A stretch of DNA of 60,065 nucleotides, taken from the NCBI GenBank assembly GCA_019115805.1, contig DXCW01000061.1, positions 1 to 60,065 of the forward strand, read 5' to 3'. Source of the DNA: Candidatus Sphingobacterium stercorigallinarum. Its GTDB lineage: Bacteria > Bacteroidota > Bacteroidia > Sphingobacteriales > Sphingobacteriaceae. Below are positions 1 through 9,095 of this stretch, one piece after another; the stretch's first letter is position 1, and each line of letters starts with the position of its first letter. Position numbers and translations under genes: made by a program. Under the pieces are notes generated by a model. The model was not told the DNA's origin. It did not search any database and worked only from the letters and a program-made list of their open reading frames with translations.

Positions 1-60
1 GCAGCGTTAGGCGTATACAGCTTATTAAAATTACGGTTAAAATCTTCAGAAAAGGAATAG
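1..60 (+). CDS. mrpA: MrpA (MnhA) C-terminal end, partial
   Basis: The frame is open from base 1 and gives 19 residues ending LKSSEKE before TAG at 58-60. Too little is left to recognise a domain. It ends four bases before mrpB, and in complete Mrp operons the gene directly upstream of mrpB is mrpA, the large NuoL-like antiporter subunit. The identity is therefore inferred from gene order only. The gene is cut by the window edge. Confidence 0.7.
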   Translation, partial: AALGVYSLLKLRLKSSEKE

Positions 61-64
61 AATT

Positions 65-478
65 ATGCGTAGTATTATTTTACAAACCGCGACGCGGTAC
101 TTGCTTCCAATTTTACTATTGTTCTCGTTCTTTCTTCTTTTGCGAGGACATTACTATCCTGGAGGTGGGTTCGTAGGTGGTCTTGTTGCCTCCATTGCTT
201 TTGTTCTTCACAGCTTTGCTAACGGAACGGAGGAAACGATGCGTATTTTAAAACGTAAACCCCTATCCTTAATTCCGATCGGCCTAGGCATTTCTGCGGT
301 TAGCGTATTTTTGCCTACATTTTTCGGTCTCCCGCCCATGACTGGATTATGGTGGGAAGAGGAACTCCCAGTGATTGGTACGGTAGGATCAGCCCTGTTT
401 TTCGATTTAGGAGTCTATCTGGTGGTGGTAGGTGTGGTCCTAACGATTTTATTCACCATCTCATTAACAAAGGATTAA
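65..478 (+). CDS. mrpB: Na+/H+ antiporter subunit MrpB
   Basis: Inner-membrane subunit of the Mrp multisubunit cation/proton antiporter, which exports Na+ using the proton gradient. The 137-residue protein is almost wholly hydrophobic with about four membrane segments. It carries the MrpB signature [13 protein letters not shown] at residues 28-40. Length is normal for a stand-alone MrpB, so MrpA is not fused to it here. It follows mrpA after four bases and precedes mrpC by three, so it belongs to one transcript. Family assignment is firm; the transported ion is inferred from the family. Confidence 0.93.
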   Translation: MRSIILQTATRYLLPILLLFSFFLLLRGHYYPGGGFVGGLVASIAFVLHSFANGTEETMRILKRKPLSLIPIGLGISAVSVFLPTFFGLPPMTGLWWEEELPVIGTVGSALFFDLGVYLVVVGVVLTILFTISLTKD

Positions 479-481
479 ATT

Positions 482-838
482 ATGGAGTTATTACTAGTTG
501 CCGTCATCGGCCTCCTATATGCAGCAGGCGTCTACCTTATCCTTCGGAGGAGCATGGTTAAACTGCTATTGGGTATTATGCTTCTAGGAAACGCAACCAA
601 TATCCTGATATTTTTACTTGGTAATATCACCAAAGGTAAGCCTCCGGTGATGGATGCCAACCATAATATATTTCAAGACATCTATGCTGACCCAATTCCA
701 CAAGCATTGATTTTGACGGCAATCGTTATCAGTTTTGCACTGACAGCTTTTGCTATCGTATTGTTGAAACGCGTATACGCTCTGGTGGATACCGATGATT
801 TAGACAACCTCACAACACCGGAAGAAGAAGACATATGA
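482..838 (+). CDS. mrpC: Na+/H+ antiporter subunit MrpC (NuoK-like)
   Basis: Small NuoK-type membrane subunit of the Mrp antiporter. The 118 residues form three hydrophobic segments (about 2-20, 28-48 and 75-100), and the GNATNILIF stretch near residue 36 is typical of MrpC. The C-terminus is acidic and cytoplasmic in the usual topology. Its stop overlaps the start of mrpD by four bases (ATGA), suggesting translational coupling. Length and order match the standard mrp operon. Confidence 0.93.
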   Translation: MELLLVAVIGLLYAAGVYLILRRSMVKLLLGIMLLGNATNILIFLLGNITKGKPPVMDANHNIFQDIYADPIPQALILTAIVISFALTAFAIVLLKRVYALVDTDDLDNLTTPEEEDI

Positions 839-2352
839 TCGACAACCATATATTAGCGCCAGTATTTATTCATTTGTTCACTGCGATTGTACAATTAATC
901 GCGTGGAGAAAGACGGTTACTCAGCGTTTCCTAGGTGTAGGAGGAACATTTATCGGCTTACTCATCGCCATCCGACTTTTTACAAAGGTATATGAAGAGG
1001 GCACCTTACACTTAAACGCGTCGAATTGGGAGTCGCCATTTGGCATTGTCTTCGTCGCCGATATGCTAAGTGCTACTATGGTGCTCTTAACCTCGATTGC
1101 AGGCTTCGCCGTCGCGATATTCTCTTCTACAGGAATAAGCCGACAGCGTATGCTGTATGGGTATTTTCCGATATTTCACTTTCTATTGATGGGCTTGAAT
1201 GGTGCCTTTCTGACCGGAGATATTTTCAATCTATATGTCTGGTTTGAAGTCGTCATCATCTCCTCTTTCGTATTGATGACTTTGGGAGGAAGAAAAACAC
1301 AACTGGAAGGGGCCGTCAAATATATGGCCATGAATATATTGGCATCCACATTCTTCCTGACAGGTATAGGTATTTTGTACGGGATTACCGGATCGCTGAA
1401 TATGGCAGACCTTGCGTTAAAAATTAAACTGATTGAAAATCAGTCGCTGGTCGGAATTACTTCTATATTTTTCTTGATTGGCTTCGGCATTAAATCCGCA
1501 GTCTTTCCGTTGTACTATTGGTTACCTTCATCATACCATACGCCGCCTTCCGCCGTGGCTGCAACATTTGGAGGTTTGTTAACCAAAGTCGGGATATATG
1601 CTATTTTGCGGGTCTTTAGTCTCATCTTCATTCCGGATGAGTTTACTAAAAATCTATTCATGGTCATGGCGGTATTGACTATCCTAACGGGAAGTTTTGG
1701 GGCTTTGATTAAGTCAAATATCAGACGTATGTTCTCGTATTTGATTGTCTGCCATATCGGCTTCATGCTGGGTGGTATCGCCATGTTTACAAAATTAGCG
1801 CTGATGGGTACGATCTTTTACTTAATACATGATATCCTGGTAAAAACCAATATGTTTTTGATTGCCGGAGTTATTCGCCAACTCCGCGGCACACTGAACA
1901 TGCCTAAACTGGGGGGCTTATACCACCATTATCCCATGATTTCCCTGCTCATTGCATTGGTCCTGTTTTCATTGGTGGGCATACCTCCTTTATCAGGTTT
2001 TTGGCCAAAAATATATCTTTTCCAAAGTGCCTTCTTCGATCGGCAATTTTTCTTCGTTGGAGCCTTGATTGTGGGAAGTTTAGCTACACTATATGTGATT
2101 GCTAATATGTGGTCAGAAGTCTTTTGGAAGAAAACTCCACAGGATGTCGAAGTAGACGATAAATTTAAAGACCTGGCGCCGTTTAAAAAGATCTTACTGA
2201 TTCTGCCGATACTCATTCTTTGTTCGGTAACTTTATACGTCGGATTGAATGCAGAGAACATTATCCAGGTCGTTGACCGGATTACAAATGAATTGTTGGA
2301 CACCAGCTCATACCTTCAAACGGTTTTGGGTGATAAAGCTTTTAGGCCATGA
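835..2352 (+). CDS. mrpD: Na+/H+ antiporter subunit MrpD
   Basis: One of the two large ion-translocating subunits of the Mrp antiporter, homologous to NuoM/NuoN of complex I. The 505-residue polytopic protein has the NLYVWFEV segment with Glu138, and the IKSAVFPLYYWLP segment with Lys220. These match the conserved membrane Glu and Lys of the proton-antiporter family. The ATG overlaps the mrpC stop by four bases, and the stop overlaps mrpE by four. Nothing suggests loss of function. Confidence 0.94.
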   Translation: MIDNHILAPVFIHLFTAIVQLIAWRKTVTQRFLGVGGTFIGLLIAIRLFTKVYEEGTLHLNASNWESPFGIVFVADMLSATMVLLTSIAGFAVAIFSSTGISRQRMLYGYFPIFHFLLMGLNGAFLTGDIFNLYVWFEVVIISSFVLMTLGGRKTQLEGAVKYMAMNILASTFFLTGIGILYGITGSLNMADLALKIKLIENQSLVGITSIFFLIGFGIKSAVFPLYYWLPSSYHTPPSAVAATFGGLLTKVGIYAILRVFSLIFIPDEFTKNLFMVMAVLTILTGSFGALIKSNIRRMFSYLIVCHIGFMLGGIAMFTKLALMGTIFYLIHDILVKTNMFLIAGVIRQLRGTLNMPKLGGLYHHYPMISLLIALVLFSLVGIPPLSGFWPKIYLFQSAFFDRQFFFVGALIVGSLATLYVIANMWSEVFWKKTPQDVEVDDKFKDLAPFKKILLILPILILCSVTLYVGLNAENIIQVVDRITNELLDTSSYLQTVLGDKAFRP

Positions 2353-2825
2353 TCAAACTCTTTTTGATGAACCTATTGCTATCCTTTATATGGGTAGCCT
2401 TACGAGGCTCGCTCTCGTACTCTGACTTTATCTTCGGTTACCTGTTGGGGTTCGGCATTCTATGGATTATGAACCGGCATGAGGATGATCGTCGTTATTT
2501 CTATCGGGTGCCAAAAATCATTGGTTTCTTCTTCTTCTTCCTATGGGAACTATTAAAGGCCAATGTCCAAGTAGCCTATGATGTCATCACGCCGAAATAT
2601 TTTTTTAAGCCAGGTATTGTACGGTATCCGGTAAACCCACAGACAGATTTTGAAGTGAACATGTTATCGACATTTATCTCACTTACACCAGGCACGCTGA
2701 TTATTGACGTCAGTGATGATAAAAAAGCAATCTATATTCACGTGATGTATTTGAGAAGCGAGGAACATTTTATAAACAGCATTAAAACTGGAGTCGAAAG
2801 ACGCCTATTTGAAATATTACGATGA
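2349..2825 (+). CDS. mrpE: Na+/H+ antiporter subunit MrpE
   Basis: Accessory subunit of the Mrp antiporter, needed for a stable complex in studied systems. The 158 residues begin with two or three hydrophobic segments (to about residue 75). A soluble C-terminal domain follows with the family pattern FISLTPGTLIIDVSDD near residues 110-125. It is joined to neighbours by four-base overlaps on both sides, so it is cotranscribed with mrpD and mrpF. Length is normal for the family. Confidence 0.92.
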   Translation: MIKLFLMNLLLSFIWVALRGSLSYSDFIFGYLLGFGILWIMNRHEDDRRYFYRVPKIIGFFFFFLWELLKANVQVAYDVITPKYFFKPGIVRYPVNPQTDFEVNMLSTFISLTPGTLIIDVSDDKKAIYIHVMYLRSEEHFINSIKTGVERRLFEILR

Positions 2826-3094
2826 GTTTAGAAACCTATTTTGATTTTGTCATATTACCAATTCTGACGATATCCGTCCTTCTGGTATTCATACGGCTGT
2901 TTAAGGGACCGACTGTTGTAGACCGCGTTGTTGCCTTGGACCTGATCATTACAATAGGTATTGGAATCATCACAGTATACAGTATCCGACAGGAACAAGA
3001 GGTATTGTTAGATGTCGCCATTATCTTAGCGCTGATTGCCTTTTTAGGCACCATTGCTTTTTCGTATTACATTGAAAAACAAAAAGATGATTAA
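2822..3094 (+). CDS. mrpF: Na+/H+ antiporter subunit MrpF
   Basis: Small three-helix membrane subunit of the Mrp antiporter (90 residues). The GPTVVDRVVALD motif at about residues 28-39 is the family hallmark, and the C-terminus is charged. It starts inside the last codons of mrpE (four-base overlap). It ends eight bases inside mrpG, because the mrpG ATG at 3087 precedes the TAA at 3092-3094. The assignment is firm. Confidence 0.93.
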   Translation: MSLETYFDFVILPILTISVLLVFIRLFKGPTVVDRVVALDLIITIGIGIITVYSIRQEQEVLLDVAIILALIAFLGTIAFSYYIEKQKDD

Positions 3095-3503
3095 CATTAT
3101 ATTAGCCATATTGAGTACGGTAGGTGCGCTCTCGATTCTATTTGCGTCTATCGGTGTGTTGCGGATGCCTGATTTCTTTCTCAGGCTGTCGGTAACGGTA
3201 AAAGCGTCTACCTTAGGCGTTGGATTATTTTTAATCTGCGCAGCCATTATGTTTCCGGATGATGTATCGGTGACCACCAAAGCTATTGCTATTATATTCT
3301 TCCTCATTCTAACCAGCCCAATTTCGGCGCATATGATTGGTAAAGCCGCTTACTTTATCGGCACACCGCTTTGGAAAGGAACAGTTGTTGACCGTCTTCA
3401 GGGCATGTACAACAAAGAAACACATTGCCTGGAAAGCGACCCCAAACGCGCAAACTTAGCCGAAGAGGAACAAATCGCAGACAGTGAAAAAGAAACAGAA
3501 TAA
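3087..3503 (+). CDS. mrpG: Na+/H+ antiporter subunit MrpG
   Basis: Last gene of the mrp operon, encoding a small membrane subunit of the antiporter. I chose ATG 3087 (MINIILAILSTVG) over the upstream in-frame codon at 3054, because the extra residues would be charged and lie inside mrpF. The 138-residue protein has three hydrophobic segments and the family GVLRMPDFFLRL motif near residue 24. A charged tail of about 30 residues makes it slightly longer than many MrpG proteins. It ends two bases before the convergent lactonase-like gene. Confidence 0.9.
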   Translation: MINIILAILSTVGALSILFASIGVLRMPDFFLRLSVTVKASTLGVGLFLICAAIMFPDDVSVTTKAIAIIFFLILTSPISAHMIGKAAYFIGTPLWKGTVVDRLQGMYNKETHCLESDPKRANLAEEEQIADSEKETE

Positions 3504-3505
3504 AA

Positions 3506-4603
3506 TTAGAAAATGATGCACACCGGTTGAGCTAGCGGAATGCTTTTCCCGCTATCTTCCAGTAATCCCGTTGATACATCACGATGAAATATTACGATTT
3601 CATCGCTTAGCTGATTGCCAATCAGAACAAACTGCTCATCCGGGCTAAAATTAAAATTCCTTGGCCCCTGCCCTCCTACTGATAGCACTTGCTTTTTGGT
3701 CAACTTACCGTCCGGTTGAATGCCGAATGTGCTGATGACATTCGCCTCGCCACGATTGGTTGCATAAAGAAATTTTCCATCGGCGGAAATCTTTATATCG
3801 GCTGCGCCATTGACACCCGAAAAATCATCTGTATTTAAATCATATGTTTCTGTCAACGTCCACTGTTGATCGAGCAAACTAAACCGATGGATCTCACCGC
3901 TCAACTCCATCAATGCATAAAAATCATTTTTGATGGGATGAAACGCAAGGTGTCGAGGCCCTCCTCCAGCGGGTACGTCTAACGTATCCCGCTCCTTGAT
4001 GGACAAGCCATCACCGTCTCGCACGACCTCCAGCACGTAGATTTTATCTGCACCCAGATCCGATACATAAACCCATCCATCGGGGCCCAAAAAAGCGGAA
4101 TGTATGTGCGATGCGCGCTGTCGCTCCTTATCTATACTAGACCCCGTATAGATGCGCGTATCTTCCCGCCTTAAAATTTGTCCGGAACCTGTAATGGAAA
4201 AAAGATCGACCGCACCACCGACGTAGTTGGAAACAATCGCGTAGGACTCGTCCTCTGCTAACAATACATGGCAGGGGGATCCGGTACTGGTAGGGATGCT
4301 GTTTATAGGGGATAATCCTCCTTCAGAGATCGCTAAAGACGTTAACTGCTGTTCTCCGCCGGTCAATTCGTTAACGGCTAATAAAAACCCGTTTCCCTTC
4401 GCCAAAAAAGAGGGATTGGGCGTACGGTATTCCTGTACCACATGAAGAGAATCGTTCTGAAAATCATACTCAAGATAATGGATGCCGTGACTTCCATCCG
4501 CCTGGGTATAGGTACCCACATATAAGGGGGTTGCAGCAGGAGGTTTACAGGCTAAAACCGCCATGCTAAAGGTGGCCAATAATCCGGCTTGATAAATTTT
4601 CAT
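3506..4603 (-). CDS. Lactonase-family beta-propeller lipoprotein (6-phosphogluconolactonase-like)
   Basis: The sequence resembles the seven-bladed propeller lactonase family, which includes cytosolic 6-phosphogluconolactonase (YbhE/Pgl type). Family hallmarks are the N-terminal LYVGTYTQADGSHGIHYL strand and repeated blades such as GGGPRHLAFHP and GPRNFNFSPD. Start ATG 4603 gives a short signal peptide ending in a lipobox (VLAC, Cys at about residue 19), so the product is probably a membrane-anchored periplasmic or surface lipoprotein. That makes a role in the cytosolic pentose phosphate pathway doubtful; the substrate is unknown. 365 residues. It converges on mrpG. Confidence 0.8.
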   Translation of the reverse strand: MKIYQAGLLATFSMAVLACKPPAATPLYVGTYTQADGSHGIHYLEYDFQNDSLHVVQEYRTPNPSFLAKGNGFLLAVNELTGGEQQLTSLAISEGGLSPINSIPTSTGSPCHVLLAEDESYAIVSNYVGGAVDLFSITGSGQILRREDTRIYTGSSIDKERQRASHIHSAFLGPDGWVYVSDLGADKIYVLEVVRDGDGLSIKERDTLDVPAGGGPRHLAFHPIKNDFYALMELSGEIHRFSLLDQQWTLTETYDLNTDDFSGVNGAADIKISADGKFLYATNRGEANVISTFGIQPDGKLTKKQVLSVGGQGPRNFNFSPDEQFVLIGNQLSDEIVIFHRDVSTGLLEDSGKSIPLAQPVCIIF

Positions 4604-4848
4604 AACGTAATAAATATATAGGAGCAACCCGATTCAACGTCAAGCCACGTTCATCATTCTGGAAGACTTTATCCCATCATGCATCGTGGCTAATCTCCAG
4701 TCAGTGAAGAGTTTTAACGTGTCTGTTAAATATGGTTAAAACCTCCGAAATGTACAGAACTTTAGGTATTTTCGCACCAATACCATCGTGCGGCCGTTAA
4801 TTTATGTAATATTACTAGAAAAGTGTCGCAAATCGGTTTATTATTTAA

Positions 4849-4856
4849 TATTTTTG
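4849..4856 (+). promoter_or_regulatory. Promoter -7 element of the SurA-like gene
   Basis: TATTTTTG matches the Bacteroidota -7 consensus TAnnTTTG exactly. It would start transcription near 4862, about 30 bases before ATG 4892. This supports 4892 rather than the in-frame codon at 4823, which lies upstream of the promoter. No clear -33 TTG at standard spacing. Confidence 0.5.
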
Positions 4857-4891
4857 CATCAGTTGCTAACATTAGAGGCGAAAGACACCGC

Positions 4892-6268
4892 ATGAAATAT
4901 CTGTCGAAATTACTTTTCTTTGTTTTGTTCACTTGCAGCCTGACCGGTATGGCACAAGATCGGCTTATTGACCGAGTAGTGGCTAACGTGGGCTCCAGTA
5001 TAATTTTGCAATCGGATGTCGACATGCAATATTCTCAATATTTAGCAAACGGCGGCACGCCAACTGATGATTTTAAGTGCACCGCTTTACAGCAGCTTAT
5101 TATGACCAAACTCTTGGCGCAACAGGCGGCTATTGATTCGATCGAAGTATCTCAATCCGAGGTTGACGATCGGCTTAATGCGAACATGCGTGAAATGGTA
5201 CGTCGTGCCGGTGGGAAAGAGCGATTAGAGAATTTTCTCAAACGCTCCCTGTTACAGTACAAGGAAGAAATGCGTCCTATTATGGCCGAGCAAATGAAAG
5301 CCGACCGCTTTCAGAGCACGATTATTCAAGAGGTAAGTGTCACGCCGCAGGAGGTAAAACGTTATTTCGAAAATCTAGATCAAGACAGCCTACCCAGCTT
5401 CAATACCGAAGTGGAAATAGGCGAGATTGTGATGTTCCCGGAACTGACCAAAGAGGAAAAAGATGTATTTAGAACGCGTGCAGAATCGTACCGTCAACAA
5501 GTAATCGATGGCACCGATTTCGGTACAGTTGCTCGTTTTTACTCGGAAGATCCAGGCTCTGCTGTACAGGGGGGAGAATTGGGCTTCGCCCCGCGGGACA
5601 ACTATGTAAAGGAGTTCTCGGCAATGGCATTCCGATTGAAGGAAGGGGAAATATCACCCGTTTTCGAAACGGAGTACGGCTTTCACTTTCTTCAAGTATT
5701 AGACCGTCGTGGAGAAGAAGTAAATGTGCGACATGTTTTGGTGACTACCAAGCCTACTCAGGCGAGCATGGAACGCCTAAAAGGAAAGATTGATTCCATT
5801 TATCAACAAGTAGCTGACAATCGCTTAGCTTTCACTACCGCAGCGACCTTGTATTCTGACGACAACGAAACAAAATTTAATGGCGGTATGGTCATCAATC
5901 CACAATCACCTTCTAGATCTACATTGATCCCGGTTGATATCTTGGATAAAGAAACCTTTATGGCCATTGACACATTGCAGAAAGGAGACTATTCTCATCC
6001 TTTCCAATTTCAAGACCAACGTACCGGAAAGGTCGGTTATAAATTCACGTATTTAAAGACCCGTATTCCCCCGCATAAAGCCAGTTTAGAGCAAGACTTT
6101 GCAAAAATTCAAGAAGCCGCACAAGAAGATAAAACCAGGAGAAAATTGAGCGAATGGTTCGAAGAAAAAACCAAATCGATCTTCGTGCATATTACAGAGG
6201 ATTTCGGAATCTGTGATGAGCTTCAAATGTGGGTGACCGATCCCAATGAGCTGGCATCAAAAGAATAA
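4892..6268 (+). CDS. SurA-like periplasmic peptidyl-prolyl isomerase/chaperone
   Basis: Periplasmic folding factor for outer-membrane proteins. Start ATG 4892 (MKYLSKLLFF) gives a signal peptide of about 21 residues ending GMAQ; the longer frame from 4823 would bury it. Order in the 458 residues: SurA N-terminal domain (about 25-170, beginning DRLIDRVVANVG), a first parvulin domain (about 175-285, with FYSEDPGSAVQGGELGF), and a second divergent parvulin-like domain (about 285-400, starting VNVRHVLV with LYSDDNETKFNGGM). The two-parvulin layout is that of SurA. Single gene with its own promoter. Confidence 0.88.
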   Translation: MKYLSKLLFFVLFTCSLTGMAQDRLIDRVVANVGSSIILQSDVDMQYSQYLANGGTPTDDFKCTALQQLIMTKLLAQQAAIDSIEVSQSEVDDRLNANMREMVRRAGGKERLENFLKRSLLQYKEEMRPIMAEQMKADRFQSTIIQEVSVTPQEVKRYFENLDQDSLPSFNTEVEIGEIVMFPELTKEEKDVFRTRAESYRQQVIDGTDFGTVARFYSEDPGSAVQGGELGFAPRDNYVKEFSAMAFRLKEGEISPVFETEYGFHFLQVLDRRGEEVNVRHVLVTTKPTQASMERLKGKIDSIYQQVADNRLAFTTAATLYSDDNETKFNGGMVINPQSPSRSTLIPVDILDKETFMAIDTLQKGDYSHPFQFQDQRTGKVGYKFTYLKTRIPPHKASLEQDFAKIQEAAQEDKTRRKLSEWFEEKTKSIFVHITEDFGICDELQMWVTDPNELASKE

Positions 6269-6728
6269 AGCAGCCGTAAACTGGCCGAGTGGCTCGCCTA
6301 TTTTTCCGTTTATACGCTAGGAGTTACGCGTGTTCAGCGGCGAAAGCGAGCTTTACGATAGACCTTCCTCGTATAAACAAAAAGCCCATTTTCCGTTTTT
6401 TTATTGCGGCAAAACGCCCTATTCGTTGCGTCTCCAGATGTCCATCCATCCGGATTTTCGGCATGGCTATTCATGCTGAACTCATCTATTTCTTTCCCGG
6501 TACGTAACTTTGAATAGTGGAAGAGCCCATTTCGTTCTAGCCATCGTTCTCGATAAGTTGTACCAAGAAGGAATAGGCTGTAGGATTCAAACAATCTCCG
6601 TCGGGCAACATCTGCTGCGAAAAAATAATACGCATTTACGCAATAGGCCTAAAAGCGAACACACTTTTAGGCCTAAAGTAATCTTTAATTTCACCTTCAT
6701 GAATAATAGCATAAAGGCGCCAATCTCA
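6269..6728. other. 460-bp intergenic region without a convincing gene
   Basis: The only sizeable frame is on the minus strand, from a TTG near 6594 to 6334 (86 codons). It stays open upstream toward about 6630 without an ATG. Its residues show no recognisable domain and many Arg/Lys/Asn, so it may be a decayed gene or chance. A perfect 12-bp inverted repeat lies at 6644-6675. I found no tRNA-like, tmRNA-like or RNase P-like features by eye. Confidence 0.4.
6644..6675. terminator. Perfect 12-bp inverted repeat, probable terminator
   Basis: TAGGCCTAAAAG at 6644-6655 is repeated in inverse at 6664-6675 with an 8-base loop. It lies 53 bases past the stop of the minus-strand gene ending at 6729 and could end the der-cysS transcript. 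There is no strong T run directly after the stem on either strand, so a rho-independent function is only moderately supported. Confidence 0.5.
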
Positions 6729-7589
6729 CTACCGTTCAAACATCATCTCTAAAATAACTTGCCACTGGAAGTCGTCTGTTAACTGCCAAACACGGATGTA
6801 GCTAAATTTCACTACTTTATCTTTAAGTCCAACCGTTGCTTCCCCAGAGGTGTATGCAAATTCACCGCTGTACGCTCTACCAACGCCGGTCGGTTTGGTG
6901 TCGATCTCAATACGTTCTTTTTTAAGAAAGGCGAGCACATTTTCACGTCCTTCCATTTCCGGCTGCCATGGAAAATAAAACCGGGCATCCTCCGCCAAAA
7001 ACTCGCTGTATCCCGTTCGAGTGTCTGCTTTGAGAATTGTAGAGAACAACTGGTCGGTACTCAATACCACTTCTTCTCGTTGCTCCAGACGCTTAACCGA
7101 TCGGTGCTTTAAATAATTCTTATCATCTGGCTCGTAATATTCCAAAGGACTGGCTTTTGTTTTGCCATAATTTTCCACTTCGGCACGCAAATGTGCCTTC
7201 CAATTCCCTTTTCGATCGCGACGCCAGATAATCAAATACTGTCCATAACGTTTTATGGCGCCCATTTTCTGAAACTCTATGGGTCCGGAGGTAACTCCCC
7301 AATCCAAACTTCTGGCTACAAGTGCGAAGTTGGGATTCCAGGTCAATCGATCCGGTAGATTTGGCCGGTTTTCCAAATAATCACTGGCATTAACAGGCGA
7401 GGGCACTAAAAAGGTTGTTTCTTTGTCGGTCATATACTTCAGACCCGCATAAGGACCTTCAGATTTGGAGAGGTTTGCTGCCGTCTTATCCACTGAAATC
7501 AGTCCGCCAACTTTGGACGGCAATTGCGCCAACGCGGAGCAACTGAAAACCACACTCAGTATTAGAAAAAGCCCTCTTTTATATCTCAT
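6729..7589 (-). CDS. Secreted protein with C-terminal NTF2/SnoaL-like domain
   Basis: A 286-residue exported protein of unknown function. ATG 7589 gives a clean signal peptide (MRYKRGLFLILSVVFSCSA, cleaved after about residue 22). An upstream in-frame start at 7616 would overlap the cysS stop and spoil the signal. The C-terminal 120 residues (AEDARFYFPWQPEMEGRENV, then FSYIRVWQLTDDFQWQVILE) resemble the cone-shaped NTF2-like/DUF4440 fold, used for many ligands and enzymes. It directly follows cysS and is probably cotranscribed. No catalytic residue can be assigned. Confidence 0.75.
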   Translation of the reverse strand: MRYKRGLFLILSVVFSCSALAQLPSKVGGLISVDKTAANLSKSEGPYAGLKYMTDKETTFLVPSPVNASDYLENRPNLPDRLTWNPNFALVARSLDWGVTSGPIEFQKMGAIKRYGQYLIIWRRDRKGNWKAHLRAEVENYGKTKASPLEYYEPDDKNYLKHRSVKRLEQREEVVLSTDQLFSTILKADTRTGYSEFLAEDARFYFPWQPEMEGRENVLAFLKKERIEIDTKPTGVGRAYSGEFAYTSGEATVGLKDKVVKFSYIRVWQLTDDFQWQVILEMMFER

Positions 7590-7612
7590 TTTTTGATTTT
7601 TTACCTTAGCAA

Positions 7613-9079
7613 TCAAATCTTATTCCAAAGTGTACCGTCCTTACTATCCTTCAATTGGATGCCGATGGCAGTTAACTGCTCGCGAATGCTATCGGAGGTC
7701 ACAAAATCTTTGTTTTTCTTCGCTTCATTACGCAAATCAATAATCAGCTGCATGAGCGAATCGGTGTCGTCTGAACTGCCTCCCAAATCGTTCTTCAGAC
7801 CTAAAATATCAAACACAAATTCATGCATAAAGCTTCTAAAAGCGATCAGATCATCGGAGCTAATGCTGGTTTTCCCGTCATAGATTGAGTTAATCAAACG
7901 AACCGCTTCGAAAAGTTCGGCAATCAAAACAGGGCTATTAAAGTCATCATCCATGGCGGCGTAGCTCCGCTTGCGCAATTGCTCAATCCCTCCAAAATCG
8001 GACTTTTTACTCGGCTCTACTTTGTCCAATAACGATACGGCAGTCATTAATCGCTTATATCCTTTATCAGCAGCGTCTAACGCCTCATTAGAAAAATCAA
8101 GTGTGCTACGGTAGTGCGCTTGCAACATAAAAAAGCGAACGGACATTGGAGAATACCCCCGCGTTAATAAGGAGTGATCGCCGGAGAACAATTCGAGTGG
8201 AAGGAAACCGTTACCTGCCGATTTCGACATTCTCGCACCATTTACGGTTAACATATTGGTGTGCATCCAATACTTTGCAGGTGTGGTATGATTGCATGCC
8301 TCCGATTGAGCAATCTCATTGGTATGATGAGTCGCCGCTAAATCCATTCCCCCACCATGAATATCAAATTGGTCACCTAAATATTTACGGCTCATCGCAG
8401 AACATTCTATGTGCCAACCCGGGAATCCGACACTCCAAGGTGATGGCCAGCGCATGATGTGTTCCGGCTTCGCCTTTATCCATAATGCAAAATCTAAACG
8501 ACCGCGTTTTTCATCCTGTCCTCCCAGCTCACGGGTATTATTCAGTAGATCGTCCAAATTTCGGTTGGTCAGTATGGTATAATTGTGCGCTTCGATATAT
8601 TTCTCCACATCGAAATAAACTGAACCGTTTACTTCGTAAGCATAGCCATTATCAATGATTTGTTGAATCATTTCTATTTGTTCAGAAATATGTCCAGTAG
8701 CCGTTGGTTCTATACTCGGAGGTATCGTATTGAACATGCGCAAGACGTCGTGGAACCCTATGGTATATTTCTGCACGATCTCCATGGGCTCAAGCTGCTC
8801 GAGTTTCGCCTTTTTAGAGAACTTATCGTCGCCTTCATCGTTGTCACCCTCAAGATGTCCCGCATCAGTGATATTACGAACATAACGGACCTTATAGCCC
8901 AAATGCAGCAAATAGCGAAAGATCAGATCAAAAGATACAAAAGTTCGACAATTACCTAAGTGCACATCGCTATACACGGTCGGTCCACAGACATACATGC
9001 CAACGCGCCCAGGATAGATAGGATCAAACTTTTCTTTTTTACGTGTTAACGTATTATACAATACCAGATTATGCTCCAT
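7613..9079 (-). CDS. cysS: Cysteinyl-tRNA synthetase
   Basis: Charges tRNA-Cys with cysteine in the cytosol. The 488-residue class I synthetase has the HIGH-type motif as HLGN (about residue 40) and the KMSKS motif as RMSKS near residue 282. Zinc-site candidates are Cys in VCGPTVYS, Cys in WHIECSAMS and the HHTNE segment. A C-terminal helical anticodon-binding domain ends in KDSKDGTLW, usual for CysRS. It lies 16 bases after der, with which it probably forms an operon. Length is normal. Confidence 0.97.
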   Translation of the reverse strand: MEHNLVLYNTLTRKKEKFDPIYPGRVGMYVCGPTVYSDVHLGNCRTFVSFDLIFRYLLHLGYKVRYVRNITDAGHLEGDNDEGDDKFSKKAKLEQLEPMEIVQKYTIGFHDVLRMFNTIPPSIEPTATGHISEQIEMIQQIIDNGYAYEVNGSVYFDVEKYIEAHNYTILTNRNLDDLLNNTRELGGQDEKRGRLDFALWIKAKPEHIMRWPSPWSVGFPGWHIECSAMSRKYLGDQFDIHGGGMDLAATHHTNEIAQSEACNHTTPAKYWMHTNMLTVNGARMSKSAGNGFLPLELFSGDHSLLTRGYSPMSVRFFMLQAHYRSTLDFSNEALDAADKGYKRLMTAVSLLDKVEPSKKSDFGGIEQLRKRSYAAMDDDFNSPVLIAELFEAVRLINSIYDGKTSISSDDLIAFRSFMHEFVFDILGLKNDLGGSSDDTDSLMQLIIDLRNEAKKNKDFVTSDSIREQLTAIGIQLKDSKDGTLWNKI

Positions 9080-9095
9080 AAATTACGTAAACCGA

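Noticed and set aside
6334..6594. 86-codon minus-strand frame with a TTG start
   Set aside because: No family pattern, no promoter and no ATG; kept only as a possible remnant, not called as a gene.
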